In this document: positions 11,069 through 22,745 of the stretch, one piece after another
Numbering within the stretch: position 1 is the first letter of the stretch
Layout of the letters: each line of letters opens with the position of its first letter
Origin: Imbricaverruca yamaguchii
Taxonomy: Eukaryota; Arthropoda; Thecostraca; Neoverrucidae
Direction: 5' to 3'
DNA length: 64,000 nt
Assembly: GCA_034440575.1 (NCBI GenBank)
Contig: JAOTOL010001387.1
Span: forward strand, 393,501 to 457,500
Made by a program: the position numbers and the translations under genes
The notes under the pieces: model-generated
The model's input: only the letters and a program-made list of their open reading frames with translations
Told to the model about the DNA's origin: nothing
Databases searched by the model: none

Positions 11069-11706
11069 GGAGTGAAATACATGAATAAAGTATGGAAACG
11101 CTTAGGCACATAATAACAAACAGTAGATTTCCGGATGTATAGGGAGTAGCATGGAAAGTGACATCGTTTGTTTGTTTGTTTATTGGTTGGTTCACGACAC
11201 ACTTTATGCACATTCACGGCTAATGGCGCCGCCCACACTGTTTCGCCGGTGGGCCGCGGGATTGGGAAATGTATGGAAAGTGACATCAATCGCATGAGTC
11301 ATTTGTATTTATGACAACATTCCAGTTGACCAAGTTTGGTTCCATTAACCTGTCAAGAACTTGACCTGACTTGACCTCGGTGACCTAACATGATTTTGAA
11401 ACTATATAGCATAACAATATACATCAAACAAGTCGCTAGTGTTGCCAAAACACTTCCCTTTTACCAATATGCGGAAAGCGCCGATATTTGCGGTCTGGCT
11501 CTACGGACTTTTTTTTAACTTCAACAGCCTTTAACTATAAAATTTTCAGCAGATTTCCGTTTTTTCTTGCCTTAGACAACGCAATAGTCATTTTTAAGCA
11601 GGTTTGCAACAATGGCGTATATCGACCGGTACAATCTGGAGTTATATTCGAAAAACCGGAGGGGTGGACGGTTTTCTCCGCCTCCCCCTTCCAGGGCGCG
11701 TGTGAA
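11069..11706 (-). mobile_element. CGC-TIR transposon, copy F (3'-truncated, interrupted by a SINE)
   Basis: On the minus strand it starts at a degenerate terminus (TTCACACGCGCCCTGGAAGG, about 11706) and follows the family through to the AAAGTATGGAAACGC block near 11090. The right third is missing. It retains the internal TTAA (11345-11348) that is the insertion point in both composites. A 5'-truncated SINE is inserted at 11166-11272. Confidence 0.8.
11166..11272 (-). mobile_element. 5'-truncated tRNA-type SINE with 15-bp target-site duplication
   Basis: Flanked by identical ATGGAAAGTGACATC at 11151-11165 and 11273-11287. Read on the minus strand it is the 3' part of the SINE at 62367-62544 (GTGTGGGCGGCGCCATTAGC ... 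GTGCATAAAGTGTGTCGTGAA) ending in CAAA repeats. The tRNA-like head is missing. 5' truncation with a long duplication is the mark of LINE-assisted insertion. Confidence 0.9.
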
Positions 11707-12119
11707 ACGGCGGCATTTTCACTCGGAGTTGGATGGATTTCCACCGAAAGTGAGTAAATACCTGTTACCAAAATATCCTATCTTATGTGGCTTGTGTTCA
11801 AAGGCGGCGGAACATTAGGGGTGCTACTCCTCAGCTCCCCAACTCCCCAACTCCGTCACCACCCCCTCATGTGTGCCAGGTAGGGAAGCGCACCGGGCGA
11901 ACTCATGGACGCTGGTTGCTCTCTCTAGACAAGTATTACCCCTGTCAAGATAATAAATATACACAGTACTGTTGTATTCTGCTGTAATATATTCAGTCTG
12001 CTGAATACGGCACAGATGTATTAAGACAGTCGATTATATGGGTAAGGCTAGAACATACCCAGCCAACAACTATGCGACGGCGCTACGCGGGCTGGAGCGA
12101 ATGCCCGAGCCTGGCACTC

Positions 12120-12282
12120 CACGCAGATCCTGCGCCGAAAATCACATTGGAGGTGCGGTGGCCTCGTGGTGCGGGATCGTCGCGGGCAGCCCACAATGAG
12201 CCTGTAAAAGGGCTGGACGTGGGCAGTTCACACTGATCCAATTAAGGCAGTCCACGGAGATCCTGCGCCGAAAATCGAACAT
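12120..12282. repeat. Short duplicated segment upstream of the 79-bp satellite
   Basis: GAGATCCTGCGCCGAAAATC at about 12255-12275 repeats a near-identical string (CAGATCCTGCGCCGAAAATC) at about 12123-12142. Confidence 0.6.
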
Positions 12283-12946
12283 CAGTCCTGTATGGAGTGA
12301 GGTCGCTGATCAGAGCTTCGCTCACTCTGGCCAGCTCTGCCACACATCATTGGAGTGACGTCAGTCCTGTGTGGAGTGAGGTCGCTGATCAGAGCTCCGC
12401 TCACTCTGGCCAGCTCTGCCAAACATCATTGGAGTGACGTCAGTCCTGTGTGGAGTGAGGTCGCTGATCAGAGCTCCGCTCACTCTGGCCAGCTCTGCCA
12501 CACATCATTGGAGTGACGTCAGTCCTGTGTGGAGTGAGGTCGCTGATCAGAGCTCCGCTCACTCTGGCCAGCTCTGCCACACATCATTGGAGTGACGTCA
12601 GTCCTGTGTGGAGTGAGGTCGCTGATCAGAGCTCCGCTCACTCTGGCCAGCTCTGCCAAACATCATTGGAGTGACGTCAGTCCTGTGTGGAGTGAGGTCG
12701 CTGATCAGAGCTTCGCTCACTCTGGCCAGCTCTGCCACACATCATTGGAGTGACGTCAGTCCTGTGTGGAGTGAGGTCGCTGATCAGAGCTCCGCTCACT
12801 CTGGCCAGCTCTGCCACACATCATTGGAGTGACGTCAGTCCTGTGTGGAGTGAGGTCGCTGATCAGAGCTCCGCTCACTCTGGCCAGCTCTGCCACACAT
12901 CATTGGAGTGACGTCAGTCCTGTGTGGAGTGAGGTCGCTGATCAGT
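12283..12946. repeat. 79-bp satellite, 8.4 units, each with a CRE palindrome
   Basis: The period is exactly 79 bp between successive CAGTCCTGTGTGGAGTGAGG starts (12283, 12362, 12441, 12520 and onward). Units differ by a few substitutions only (TTCGC/TCCGC, CACACATC/CAAACATC). Each junction contains the eight-base palindrome TGACGTCA, the consensus cAMP-response element. It occurs at 12356, 12435, 12514, 12593, 12672, 12751, 12830 and 12909. Each unit also carries CTGATCAG. The last unit breaks off near 12946. Confidence 0.95.
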
Positions 12947-12949
12947 TCA

Positions 12950-15490
12950 GGGTGACGGCGGTCAGTCCTCGCTGGCTGCGTATAGCCGTTCTGACGGCTT
13001 CTGTGTTTCCACCAAAAAGCATAAGGACTGTCTACTGGGCGAGCGTGACGCTACCTCATGCTGTTTATGCACATTGTTGTTGAGGCTGTGTGTTCATGAA
13101 GTACTCGCTTATCCTACATATGAAGTAGTTGATTATCTGATAGTTATATCAGAGCGACAGCACGACACTGTAAAGTGCCCTCCGTTTGTAATGAGCGAAA
13201 AGGTAACAAGCCGTGTGCGGAGCGCATATTCAGGTTGGCTGACTTATGTCTCTTTTGTTCGTTAGGTGTTTGTTGAAATTTGTTGAAAACCAGAACCGTG
13301 CTGTATGAAATTAGCCCCGTGCATGACAGATTATCGCATGCTACGGCCGATCGATAACAATGCCCAAGTTGGCTGCTACCATTTGACCGTAAGTCATAAG
13401 TAAATGTACATAAAGCATGCACACAAATATTCCGCAAGAACCCAGTCAAACTCCAGCCACACAGGAGATAATCTTCCAACTGCAGCGATGGAACGTGCCG
13501 GGAAGTGTGTGCTCGTACCCTCATGCAGGTGACTCAGGACTGCTTCGTACACTCGTCGGGCATCCACTTAGCGGACATCACTGCAGAAATGGCCGGAGAC
13601 GTCTTTCACCTGACCTTCCCTCAGGAAAACTGGCAGTGACTGTGACGAATTGGTTATCGAGATGACCAGTGGCGGTGCAGTGAAGGATACTGTGATGCAC
13701 TGGAGCCCGGGACCACCAGTCTCGGGTCCACTAAGCGGACGGCTGCCCATCCTCCTTCCGCTTGGTTTCCGCTCGAATGGACGGCTGTCCGTAAAGCCCG
13801 TGATGTCATCTGGCTTATGCTTCGGTGCACTAAGATTAGGCGACCTAGAACGGAGTATGACCGATGGGTCATGAGCCGGTATTCCCCGTGCGACAGGCCT
13901 TGGACTTGGCTTTCGCTGACTGGTCATCATAACCTTAGAACTGCCGGGTGAGGGGAAATTTTGCCTTCCGTTCGTATTCGTCCTGGAAAGCTACGAAATG
14001 CGCGGTGCGATTTTGCTCAAATTTTGCGTCCCTTCCGGAACTGAGTTATGGGACTTTTGTTATTCCTTTTTCCTGGAGACCCAAGATCTCTGAGATAGAT
14101 CCAAGATCTCAAATTCATGTTGCCGCTTTCTGAAAGTTATTTTTGTGAAACCGCGTCCAAGAGCTATCGAGAATAGGGTTTCAAGGATGCATGCAAGCTT
14201 TGCATGTCAATTTATAGGCAATTGTCAACGGTAAAAGACAAACGTGTTCGGGTGATCTTAGCTCAGATAGTATGTCAGGTCAGGTCAATGCTAACTATAT
14301 ATCTTTATGTTTAGAATTTCTAGCCTAGCAATCATGTCCGGCCACAAACCAAGATGCATATCATAGAACACGTGATCTTCTAAAAGTGTGCATATTTTGA
14401 TGGCGCTATCACTTCAGGTTGCGGAAACATGACCTGAAATGTACCAAGACCTTTCTCTGCAGCAGTTACGACTTGTCGAAATGTCATTGATGGTTCATTT
14501 ATGCAGTCAATTGTCATTACATAGTCTTGTTACATGCGTTAACATATCTTCTACGTCCGTTTCAGTTCTTGCATCCGTTCAGTGTTACCTATGGTCCATA
14601 ATCCATGTGACTCGAGCTAGCCTAAGTAGATCCTCTTTTCGCAAACAACTACCGTGGTGGTTTTTAACGCTAGGTTCGAGTGCAGCGCTCTTTTCTTCAT
14701 CTGCTGCCTAAATCATAGGAATATGAGTTAGGAAATATGTCACCTTAGTCAAGGATTCAGATGACATAATACGACCCTTATTGATTTTTAAGCAAACTAC
14801 ATGTTAGGATACATTCACATGTTGAATTGAATTTCTCCGAGCTTCATTTTACTCCAGAAATGTAAAAATTAGCGCAATATGTTGAGTGGGAAAAATAATT
14901 AACCTTCTCCGATCACTTAATACCACATGATCTTTCATGAAGTATTTTGACACCATGTCATACGGCGCATCTTTCCAAGCCCACTTATCTTTGTTTTATC
15001 GCCATATCGCTCCTAGTTTGGTAGTTACAGTACAACTACGCTTGAATGCGGAACACTAGGTCGCTTTCCACACCCCGTGTTCGTGATCTTCACCTTGAAG
15101 CCGCATTTTGATAACACCATGTGTTCGCTAGAAGCTCAGCTAGATATTTATGCAAAGCTGTATCCGAGCATGTCATTTTGTTCGTGGCTTGGCGTCGAAA
15201 CTCGGAAACATGAGACTGTCTGACGGGGTCATTCCGTCTTTGACCTCTTCGACCTGATCTGGGGGTTAACGGTCGACAGATGAAGGCTGACACTATACGC
15301 CGATGAAAATCGCCTTTCTCACTCGGTCTGGAACAAAGTTTTGGGAGGGTAACTCCTCCCCTCCCCCTCTGCTCGGAAGAAGTTGGGACATGGTGCGTGG
15401 GAGGTATTTCGCGGGTGGGATACGTCATGCTCTTTACCCTTTGTTACTATATAAAAGCATAAAACTTTTCATTCCAAGAGTGCGGGGATA
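12950..15490. other. No recognised gene
   Basis: Short frames only. The stretch is AT-richer from about 14 kb. A few isolated GGTCAGGTCA motifs occur near 14275. I see no tandem array or terminal repeats. Confidence 0.4.
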
Positions 15491-16550
15491 TTAACATGCG
15501 CACGTCCGGGGCGGGGGGGGGGGCAGATATCTGCCTCCCTCTGCGGCTTTTCCTAATTTGCTGCCATACTAATAGGGTTAGCAAGGCCAAACCTCGCATG
15601 GCAGCTCATTGGTCTTTTTTGCATATCCTCATGCTTTTTAACCCTAGGTCTTCTCAAGTCAGGTCACCAGGTCAGGCGAAGTGACCCAACATACCTCAGA
15701 GTTCTAGGTGGCATGACTTCCACAATAATTTGGCGATTTATTCCAAACTTTAACACGTCATGAGCTCATCCGGGTCCATAACATATATGTCGTTTCTTTT
15801 CGTAGCATTAACCTGAGGTCAGGTCGTCGCCATGGCTTCCCCCATTATAGGGCTATGGTAAAATATACAAATGTTTCCTGGTTACATAGTTGCTCTCGGA
15901 ATGACCTCACAACGGTTGTGGTGTGTAGTTGGAAGCTATGCTCAATGCTACCGCTGACATTTTAATCAGTGACCAGTGATCAGTGTGAAACAGTGACTCG
16001 GATTACCTCACCAAGGTCATCCGAGGTCACCTGAGATCACTGGTACATTTCTACGCATTATATCGCACTGCATTGATCTAGAAGGCTGAAATTACCGTCA
16101 TTGTGCTTGAATCGCCAAGATGTGTCGATTGATGCATTACATGCCCTCCCTATGCTACTACTTCATGACCTTGACCTGAGGTCATAGTTTCGCTTGACCT
16201 GGCCTTAAATCACACCGCTTATTGTCGATATCACATTTCAAGGACTGTCGAACAGCGTTCACCGTTTTTTTCTCTATCTGTTACAGGTCCTGAGATATGT
16301 GTTAATATCTGAGAGTCCCACCGGATCTGGTCGAATTTGACCTATGATGATCCAGTGACCTGAATATTGACCTGAGCGAAACAAAGACCGTAACACTTTC
16401 GATAGAGCGTGTCACCAGCTATCCAACGCTGTTTTCCGTTTGTCGCTAGCTAGCATAGTTCTAGAGATCTTAAGGGGGCAGACATCTGCCCTCCCCCCCC
16501 CTCCCCCGATAGGCGAAGTTGGCGCGGACCGCCGGACGTGCGAGTGTTAA
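15491..16550 (+). mobile_element. Second TTAA-flanked transposon family ('ACGTCCGG-TIR')
   Basis: Starts TTAACATGCGCACGTCCGG at 15491 and ends in the near-exact inverse (CCGGACGTGCGAGTGTTAA, 16532-16550), with TTAA at both ends. It is 1,060 bp with no coding capacity. Inner termini hold GCAGATATCTGCCTCCC (left) and GGGGGCAGACATCTGCCC (right). The right end also has GAGATCTTAAGGGGG, close to the GAGATCTTAGGGGGG of the CGC-TIR family, so the two are probably related. The interior is rich in AGGTCA/TGACCT motifs, including the 13-mer TGACCTGAGGTCA at 16172-16184. Confidence 0.8.
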
Positions 16551-17451
16551 TAGCCAATAAATCTTTCAATAGCCAGGGATCGAAATTTCGCTTGAGCACC
16601 AACATGGCTTCGCCATAAAAGGGGCGGGGCATAACCGCACGCTACTCAACATCTTAAGTACTTAGTATCACGCCAGTGGACGTCAAGTGGATAGATACGA
16701 TCTTACACAAAAACGACACCCCCAATGTCTAGTCCGTGACGGGATTATTAAGCGCCAGCCAAGGAGTGCAAGGAAAAAACTAGCCAGGCAAACACATCAG
16801 CCCAAATATTTAGGCATAAAATTTATCCAAAGGGAGAACCTTCCATAGCACAAGATTAGCCTCTCCAGTTCAATTGATACACTCACCCAAACGTTTCACT
16901 GGAGAAGACGGGAAATCACCCAGAATTGAACCTTCAACAACTAAGGAATCGCATCGAATGAATGAAGCGGTTATACTCACACCTGCACGAAAGAGAACAA
17001 ATTTACATGTGCAAATGGACAACTTCGGAATGAGCTCGAACAACTGACCAGTGCTCTTGCGGAGAATTACCGCACTACCACGGGTACATCATGCCTAAGG
17101 AAATTGGCTGGATGTCGTTGTCAAATATGAATGCATTTAATCAACGTTATTTGGGTTGTCCTGTTCTGTTCTGAATCAATTCATGAACTTTCGGACCGTC
17201 CAGCGGCTCCGTCGTCAGGTGGTACGTTCAAAGAGAAGACATTTAAGGTTGCAACGAACTTCAAGGCACGAAAAGTGAGGAAATCAGCACTTCAACGCAG
17301 TAGAAGTCGGTAAGGAGACTGTAAAACATCACAAGTGAACCTTCCACGAAGTAAAACATAAAACGATGAAGACAACATGAAAACATGACACTTCCCTAAC
17401 TCTCTCCACCCCCATCCTAGATGACTGCCCGTCAAAATCAGCCACTCTCTA
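16551..17451. other. No recognised feature
   Basis: No open frame beyond about 60 codons resembles a known family. No repeats seen. Confidence 0.4.
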
Positions 17452-17799
17452 GATGGTTGACCATTTTAAGTCCCTATCCCGATTTAGCTCCGGCCGCGAT
17501 TTTCTGGTATGCTATGATTCTATAAGTTTCCTTCTCCTGAATTGTGTTTCCCGTCCCAGAATGTCCGAGTCGTTCCAGTGGCCATCGGACGGAGTATCTG
17601 CGGCGTGTTCAGCGACTGCGCACTGCTCTGGCTGGGCCTTTGAGAGAACTCTCCGGTGCTCCTGCAGGCACTTGTCCAGTGACTGCTCACTCTCGTCAAT
17701 GTACGCTGCGTTGCACTTGCGTGTCAGGTGGTAGATGGTCCTTGAGTTTTTCCACCGATTTCTTCCGTCTTTGATACGTTGGCACAGTTTGGTTTTCAA
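17452..17799 (-). pseudogene. Penelope-like element GIY-YIG endonuclease remnant
   Basis: In Penelope-like retroelements a C-terminal GIY-YIG nuclease nicks target DNA to prime reverse transcription. The minus-strand frame shows the domain order: TIYHLTRKCNAAYIDES (the Y...YI block), SLDKCLQEHRR (family pattern R-L-x-EH, with the usual catalytic Arg replaced by Cys), AVAEHAADT, and RRRKLIES containing the catalytic-type Glu. An in-frame TAG follows at about 17511, then HTRKSRPELNRDRDLKW continues in frame with the conserved NRD. No reverse transcriptase is recognisable upstream, so this is a 5'-truncated, mutated copy. Assignment is by motif recognition; a stand-alone GIY-YIG protein is less likely. 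Confidence 0.65.
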
Positions 17800-18414
17800 G
17801 GATTACCCGGACAAAGATGTTTTTTGAGACGATGACAGTTCCCAGGGATGCAGGCGATGTTTGTTTTCACTGCGTGGCGGTTTAAATTCTGATGTTTTAC
17901 AGTCTCTGCCGATTCTTGCTGTGTTTAAGTGCCGATTTCCTTACCGCTCGTGTCTTGTATCTGACATTTGTTGCAACCTTAATTGTTTTCTCTTCGAATA
18001 TACAATCTAAAGACGGAGTCGCTATTAGCTCCAACATTTTATCAATTGTTTCAGAAAGGGATATCGAAGATATCGTTAATCATGCACATAAACCCTTTAA
18101 TGTGTCTCCGAAAGATCAATGTGTTTGTCTAAGTCTCAGTGATTTCGTTAATATTCAAGCTATTTTGAAGTGATTGCTTACAATAAAAACTTTGAGAAAC
18201 CACGATGACAAAATATGTCGAAAAATTTAGCTATGTTAATTATAATTAGTATTGTATAAATTGGGCAATGGTTGGCATCGACATGCATATAATACTTACA
18301 GAACTGGTCGGAAGCATCGGTATTTTTACATTCGTGCAATCTGTTACCGGTTTAATAAACACCTCGGAGATGCCCACCAACGAAAACTGGAAACCTCGCT
18401 GGGCTAGCACGTAG
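17800..18414. other. No recognised feature
   Basis: AT-rich, with only short frames. May include untranslated Penelope-like element sequence, but nothing identifies it. Confidence 0.35.
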
Positions 18415-19398
18415 TTAACACGCGCCCTGAAGGGCCTCGGAAAATTACGCGCACTGGAAGGGAGGCGGATTCCGCCCCATAAAATATCGGCTCCTACTGA
18501 GCTAGAGCAACGAAATTCGGAGGGTGGATGGGCACGATAATGAACTCTGTTGTGGACAAATTTCATGACCTTAGGTCAATATCTTGAAGGTCAAATTAGG
18601 TCAAAATAACAAAATTGCCCGGTTTTGCGTGGCTTGGCTTGTCATCGTTATGGATCGCTGTGATTGTGTTTAGATGCTCCAAACTTGGCATTAATGATGT
18701 TTTGGACATTACTAATGATGCAATACAGATGCCAGATCAGCCATTTGACCTCAGGTCACCTACCTAGGAGCACTTTATCAGGTCATTACCTACTCCAGCT
18801 ACCGGAACCGGGCTGCCCACAAGACTGCTCCGTTAGGCGGCTCAGCACAATCGGCTTCGCAAAGAAAGGAGTGAAATGCATGAACAAAGTATGGAAATGC
18901 TTAGGCACACAATGGCAAACAGTAAATTTCTGGATGTATAGGGAGTAACATGCAAAGTGACATCAATCCCATGACAGTCATTTGCATCTACGACAACATT
19001 CCAGTTGACCAAGTTTGGTTCCATTAGCCTGCCATGAACTTGACCTGACTTGACCTCGGGGACCTAACATGACCTATAAATTATGTGGCATAACAATATG
19101 CATCAAACGAGTCGCTAGTTTTGCCATGAACACTTGTTTTTGTTTTCCAATATACGAGAAGCGCATCAGCGCCGACATTTGCGGTCTGGCGCTGAGAAAA
19201 CGTGTTGACTTTAGCGACCCCCAACTAAAAAAAAATCTGTCGATTTTCATTTTTCTTCCCTTAAACAACGGGGCGGTCATTTATAAGCAGGCACACAAAC
19301 AATGGCGTATATCGGCCGGTAAAACCTGGAGTTATCTACGAAATACCGGAGGGGTGTGCGGATTTCGCTCCCCCCCCCCTCTCCAGAGCGCGTGTTAA
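18415..19398 (-). mobile_element. CGC-TIR transposon, copy H (full length)
   Basis: TTAACACGCGCCCTGAAGG at 18415 and the inverse terminus ending TTAA at 19395-19398; 984 bp, minus orientation. It shares the G/C-rich sub-terminal blocks and the central AAAGTATGGAAATGC segment. The TGACCTGACTTGACC run (about 19040) is the complement of the AGGTCA direct repeats in other copies. Confidence 0.87.
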
Positions 19399-19523
19399 AG
19401 AGCAAATCAGCACTAGAAATTATTGTGTTGACACGGGAATTAGTATAGATACCCTGAGCACGAATCTCGACAGCGATGATGTAAAAATTGATGAGTCTAT
19501 GCACATTAGCATCATGAAGCTCA

Positions 19524-19793
19524 CTCTCAACACCACAACAGTGTGGGCGGCGCCATCAGCCATGAATGTGCATAAAGTGCGTCGTGAACCACCCAATAAA
19601 CAACAAGAACTCTCAACACCACAACAGTGTGGGCGGCGCCATCAGCCATGAATGTGCATAAAGTGCGTCGTGAACCACCCAATAAACAACAAGAACTCTC
19701 AACACCACAACAGCGTGGGCGGCGCCATCAGCCATGAATGTGCATAAAGTGCGTCGTGAAACACCCAATAAACAACAAGAACTCTCAACACCA
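19524..19793 (+). repeat. Three tandem 86-bp copies of the SINE 3' region
   Basis: CTCTCAACACCACAACAGTG recurs at 19524, 19610 and 19696 with an exact 86-bp period, plus a 12-bp start of a fourth unit at 19782. Each unit holds GTGTGGGCGGCGCCATCAGC and GTGCATAAAGTGCGTCGTGAA followed by AATAAACAACAAG. This is the 3' part of the SINE at 62367-62544, without its tRNA-like head. Confidence 0.9.
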
Positions 19794-19799
19794 CGAAAA

Positions 19800-20870
19800 A
19801 TGTATGGGCCCTAGTAAATATCAGTATTAACTTCATGTGAGTTCCAAGTTACGTTGAAATTCATTGAAGCGAAAAGGTTGCGAAGGCCTCTTTAGAACTT
19901 TCTGCATCAACCCGCATAAGGATACCAACAAACAATTTATTGACAATATTGAACTCGGCAAACTTGAAAGAATGTCATCATCGGTGGTTCTTAGAGGAAC
20001 CGTGCATTCTACAACAGATTAGGCCATCTTTAGAGCTATTGGCAATCCGCAGTTCGAACGAATAGGAAAGAAGAAGATAACTATGCGGACTCCGGATCGG
20101 CCGCAAATATCAAATGCACGGTCTTTTCTACCGGTAGAGATCGAGACCGATGCACAACTTGTGGGACCGTAGTGGCGGTGGAGCATGCATTCATATCCTG
20201 CACACATCTTAATTCCACCCGACAGAAATAGTTTAACATAATTTTACAGACAGACCTATTTACGCGTGTTCTGAACAATAGTTCATGATCCGCAGGAGTT
20301 TCCCCATCAGGGACGTTTCGACCGGGGGAGGAGTGGAGACGCAGGCACTCCAACCATTGGTGGTGTATTTGCATACAGTAGGCGTATTAAAAAATACACC
20401 TGGGGAACAGCTCGTCGGAACAATAGACGATCATGGCCGCACCTATCGCCGGAAACTGATCTCATCCCCTCCCGCCGACATATCACTGAGGTGAGCGCCC
20501 GCGTCCCTAGAACGGCGACAGCCTCGCCATTTCACTCCCGTCACTTCCGGGATGCTTTCCCATCAAAACATCATTCGTGAGCTCCACCAGCCGCCGGCAC
20601 GGATAGTAATGTCCGACGTCCACACCTGTTCCTGTCGGACCCATGGGTGCACACCTGTGACTCATGCACTGACCAGGGTTAATGTGCACCGTGAGCAGTA
20701 ACTCACCCCTAAGTCACGCCGCACCTCCCGAGTCGTCGGACACATCATGGCCAAACGATTTGTTGGTCAATACGTTAAATTTGTGACGTGAATTGGCAAC
20801 TTCGTGACGCGCTCGTGACGTCATGGCTGGGTGATGTAGGCTGCAGCTAGACGCCGTCTTTACCCTCAAG
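19800..20870. other. No recognised gene
   Basis: Frames up to about 97 codons (minus, 20081-20374) show no motif I recognise. GC content rises from 20.4 kb towards the GC-rich block beyond. Confidence 0.35.
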
Positions 20871-21540
20871 CGCACCGTGTTCGAATCTGATCTGGCGCGC
20901 TCTCAAGGCTGGCGTGGCTGTGGTATGGTGGGCGCCAGGGCCCCGGTTCGGTGCTGTCACGTCGGGTGGTCTGTCCTTGACCTTGTCGCCACAGCTCCAC
21001 CGGGAAGTGACGCACGCCGGGTCACTGATCTCTGGCGCAGAACGTACCGCCGTCACTTCCGGCGACGCCGGTGCGCGATTCGGAACGCCCGAGCGCCCCC
21101 GCCCCAAAATCGAGCGATTACCCCACCAGGCTACAATGGCGCGCTGTGTCCCCCGACTGGCAGCAGCCAAGGCTGAGCTGCGATTTCCAGTGTCGACCTT
21201 GTCGGAAATCATACAGCGCATCTCGCCAAATACAACCTCGGACCGCGCGGCAGTTACGTCCGACGGTGCCGCCAACAATCCAATGGCTACGCTGCTCTGC
21301 TGTGCAAACAGAACGTTTCGTGTGCCGCCGCCATGAAGGCGAACCTTCCTGTGCTTCTGTTCGGAACTTCCGAACCGCATTGAGAACTGCAGACTACTCT
21401 GCACGACAGACCTCGTCCGCTCGCTACGCTGCACGCAATGCCATTGCACCGGGCGGTCACGGCCTTTGGCAATGACCCATATAGCCGGGCGAGAGTCTCA
21501 CGCTCTGGGCCGGCCGTCTGTTCCGGTAAGCCGCTCGCTT
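20870..21540. other. GC-rich, CpG-dense block
   Basis: High GC with many CpGs leaves long frames open on both strands (200 codons minus, 140 plus). None shows a domain. It could be a CpG-rich promoter/first-exon zone or degenerate minisatellite. The sequence alone does not decide. Confidence 0.4.
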
Positions 21541-22075
21541 CCGACAGGGGTGGCGGCGGTGGCCGGGCCCCGGGCAGCGGCTGTGGCCGACTGCAGTGCC
21601 CCGACAGGAGTTTCGGCCGAGCCCCGGGCAGCAGCTGTGGCCGACTGCAGTGCCCCGACAGGAGTGGCGGCCGGCCCCCGGCACGCTGCTAGTGCCCCCA
21701 GGCAGCGGCTGTGGCCGACTGCAGTGCCCCGACAGGAGTGGCGGCCGAGCCCCGGGCAGCGGCTGTGGCCGACTGCAGTGCCCCGACAGGAGTGGCGGCC
21801 GGGCCCCGGGCAGCAGCTGTGGCCGACTGCAGTGCCCCGACAGGAGTGGCGGCCGAGCCCCAGGCAGCGGCTGTGGCCGACTGCAGTGCCCCGACAGGAG
21901 TGGCGGCCGGGCCCCAGGCAGCGGCTGTGGCCGACTGCAGTGCCCCGACAGGAGTGGCGGCCGGGCCCCAGGCAGCGGCTGTGGCCGACTGCAGTGCCCC
22001 GACAGGAGTGGCGGCCGGGCCCCGGGCAGCGGCTGTGGCCGACTGCAGTGCCCCGACAGGACTGGCGGCTCGAGA
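21541..22075. repeat. 54-bp GC-rich minisatellite, about 10 units
   Basis: The unit carries CCGACAGGAGTGGCGGCCGG and GGCTGTGGCCGACTGCAGT. CCGACAGGAG starts at 21601, 21655, 21729, 21783, 21837 and so on with a 54-bp period, apart from one 20-bp insertion near 21690. Because 54 is a multiple of three and the unit lacks stops, 140-246-codon frames stay open in several phases on both strands. An 18-residue repeat protein cannot be excluded but nothing favours one frame. Confidence 0.93.
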
Positions 22076-22315
22076 TGACCCCATGCAAAGATCACCAGTG
22101 CACCACATCACCGACAGATGGCGCCGGTGACCATGCTCCTCACCGAAAATTCGGTCGGCACCCGAGTGCGGCTACTGAGCGTCGCCTGCAGTGGCCTCGC
22201 CACTGACCGAGTTCTGAGGGCAATTAAGCGAGCCGACGCGGTCGGCGGTGGTCGCCGGTACTGCCGGTCCGCCGAGTCACCTATCAACCATCGCAGCGCA
22301 CAAAGCACTCCGCTC

Positions 22316-22745
22316 TGCCGCCTCACCCCTCTCCTTTCCCCTCCCGGCCGCCCACTGTGTGCCGCCTCTCCCACCTCTCCCTGCCTCCCTTCCTCTCGCT
22401 TCCTTTCCCTGCCTCTCCCCTTCCTCTCCCCTGCCTCTCCCTTGCCTCTCCCCTGCCGACCCGAAGAACGATTCCTCTGTCTCTCCCTATCTCTCCCTAC
22501 CCCTCACTGCCTCTCCCTTCCTCTCCCTGCTTCTGCCTCTCTCATCCCCTCCCATTCATATTTCTTGCCTCTCCCTACCTCTCCTTGCCTCTGCCACCTC
22601 TCCCCGCCTCTCTCTCTCTCTTCCATCTCTCCTTCCTCTCCACTGCCTCTCACTTTCTTCCCTCCTTCCTCTCCCCTACCTCTCCCTACCTCTCCATGCC
22701 TCTCCCTGCCTCTCCCCGCCTCTCCCCTACTTCTTCCCTGCCTAA
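22316..22745. repeat. 430-bp polypyrimidine (CCTCTCCCTGCC)n tract
   Basis: Plus strand is almost entirely C and T, built from CCTCTCCCTGCCT-like units of variable length. Frames through it are Ser/Leu/Pro-rich artefacts. Such tracts can adopt triplex structures. Confidence 0.92.

Noticed and set aside
12283..12946. CRISPR-like array
   Set aside because: Units are contiguous 79-bp copies with no unique spacers, and the genome is eukaryotic.
20081..20374. 97-codon minus frame considered as a Penelope RT fragment
   Set aside because: No catalytic or conserved RT motif could be found.
21466..22206. 246-codon frame with 18-residue repeats
   Set aside because: A 54-bp minisatellite unit without stops keeps several frames open on both strands; no frame is favoured.
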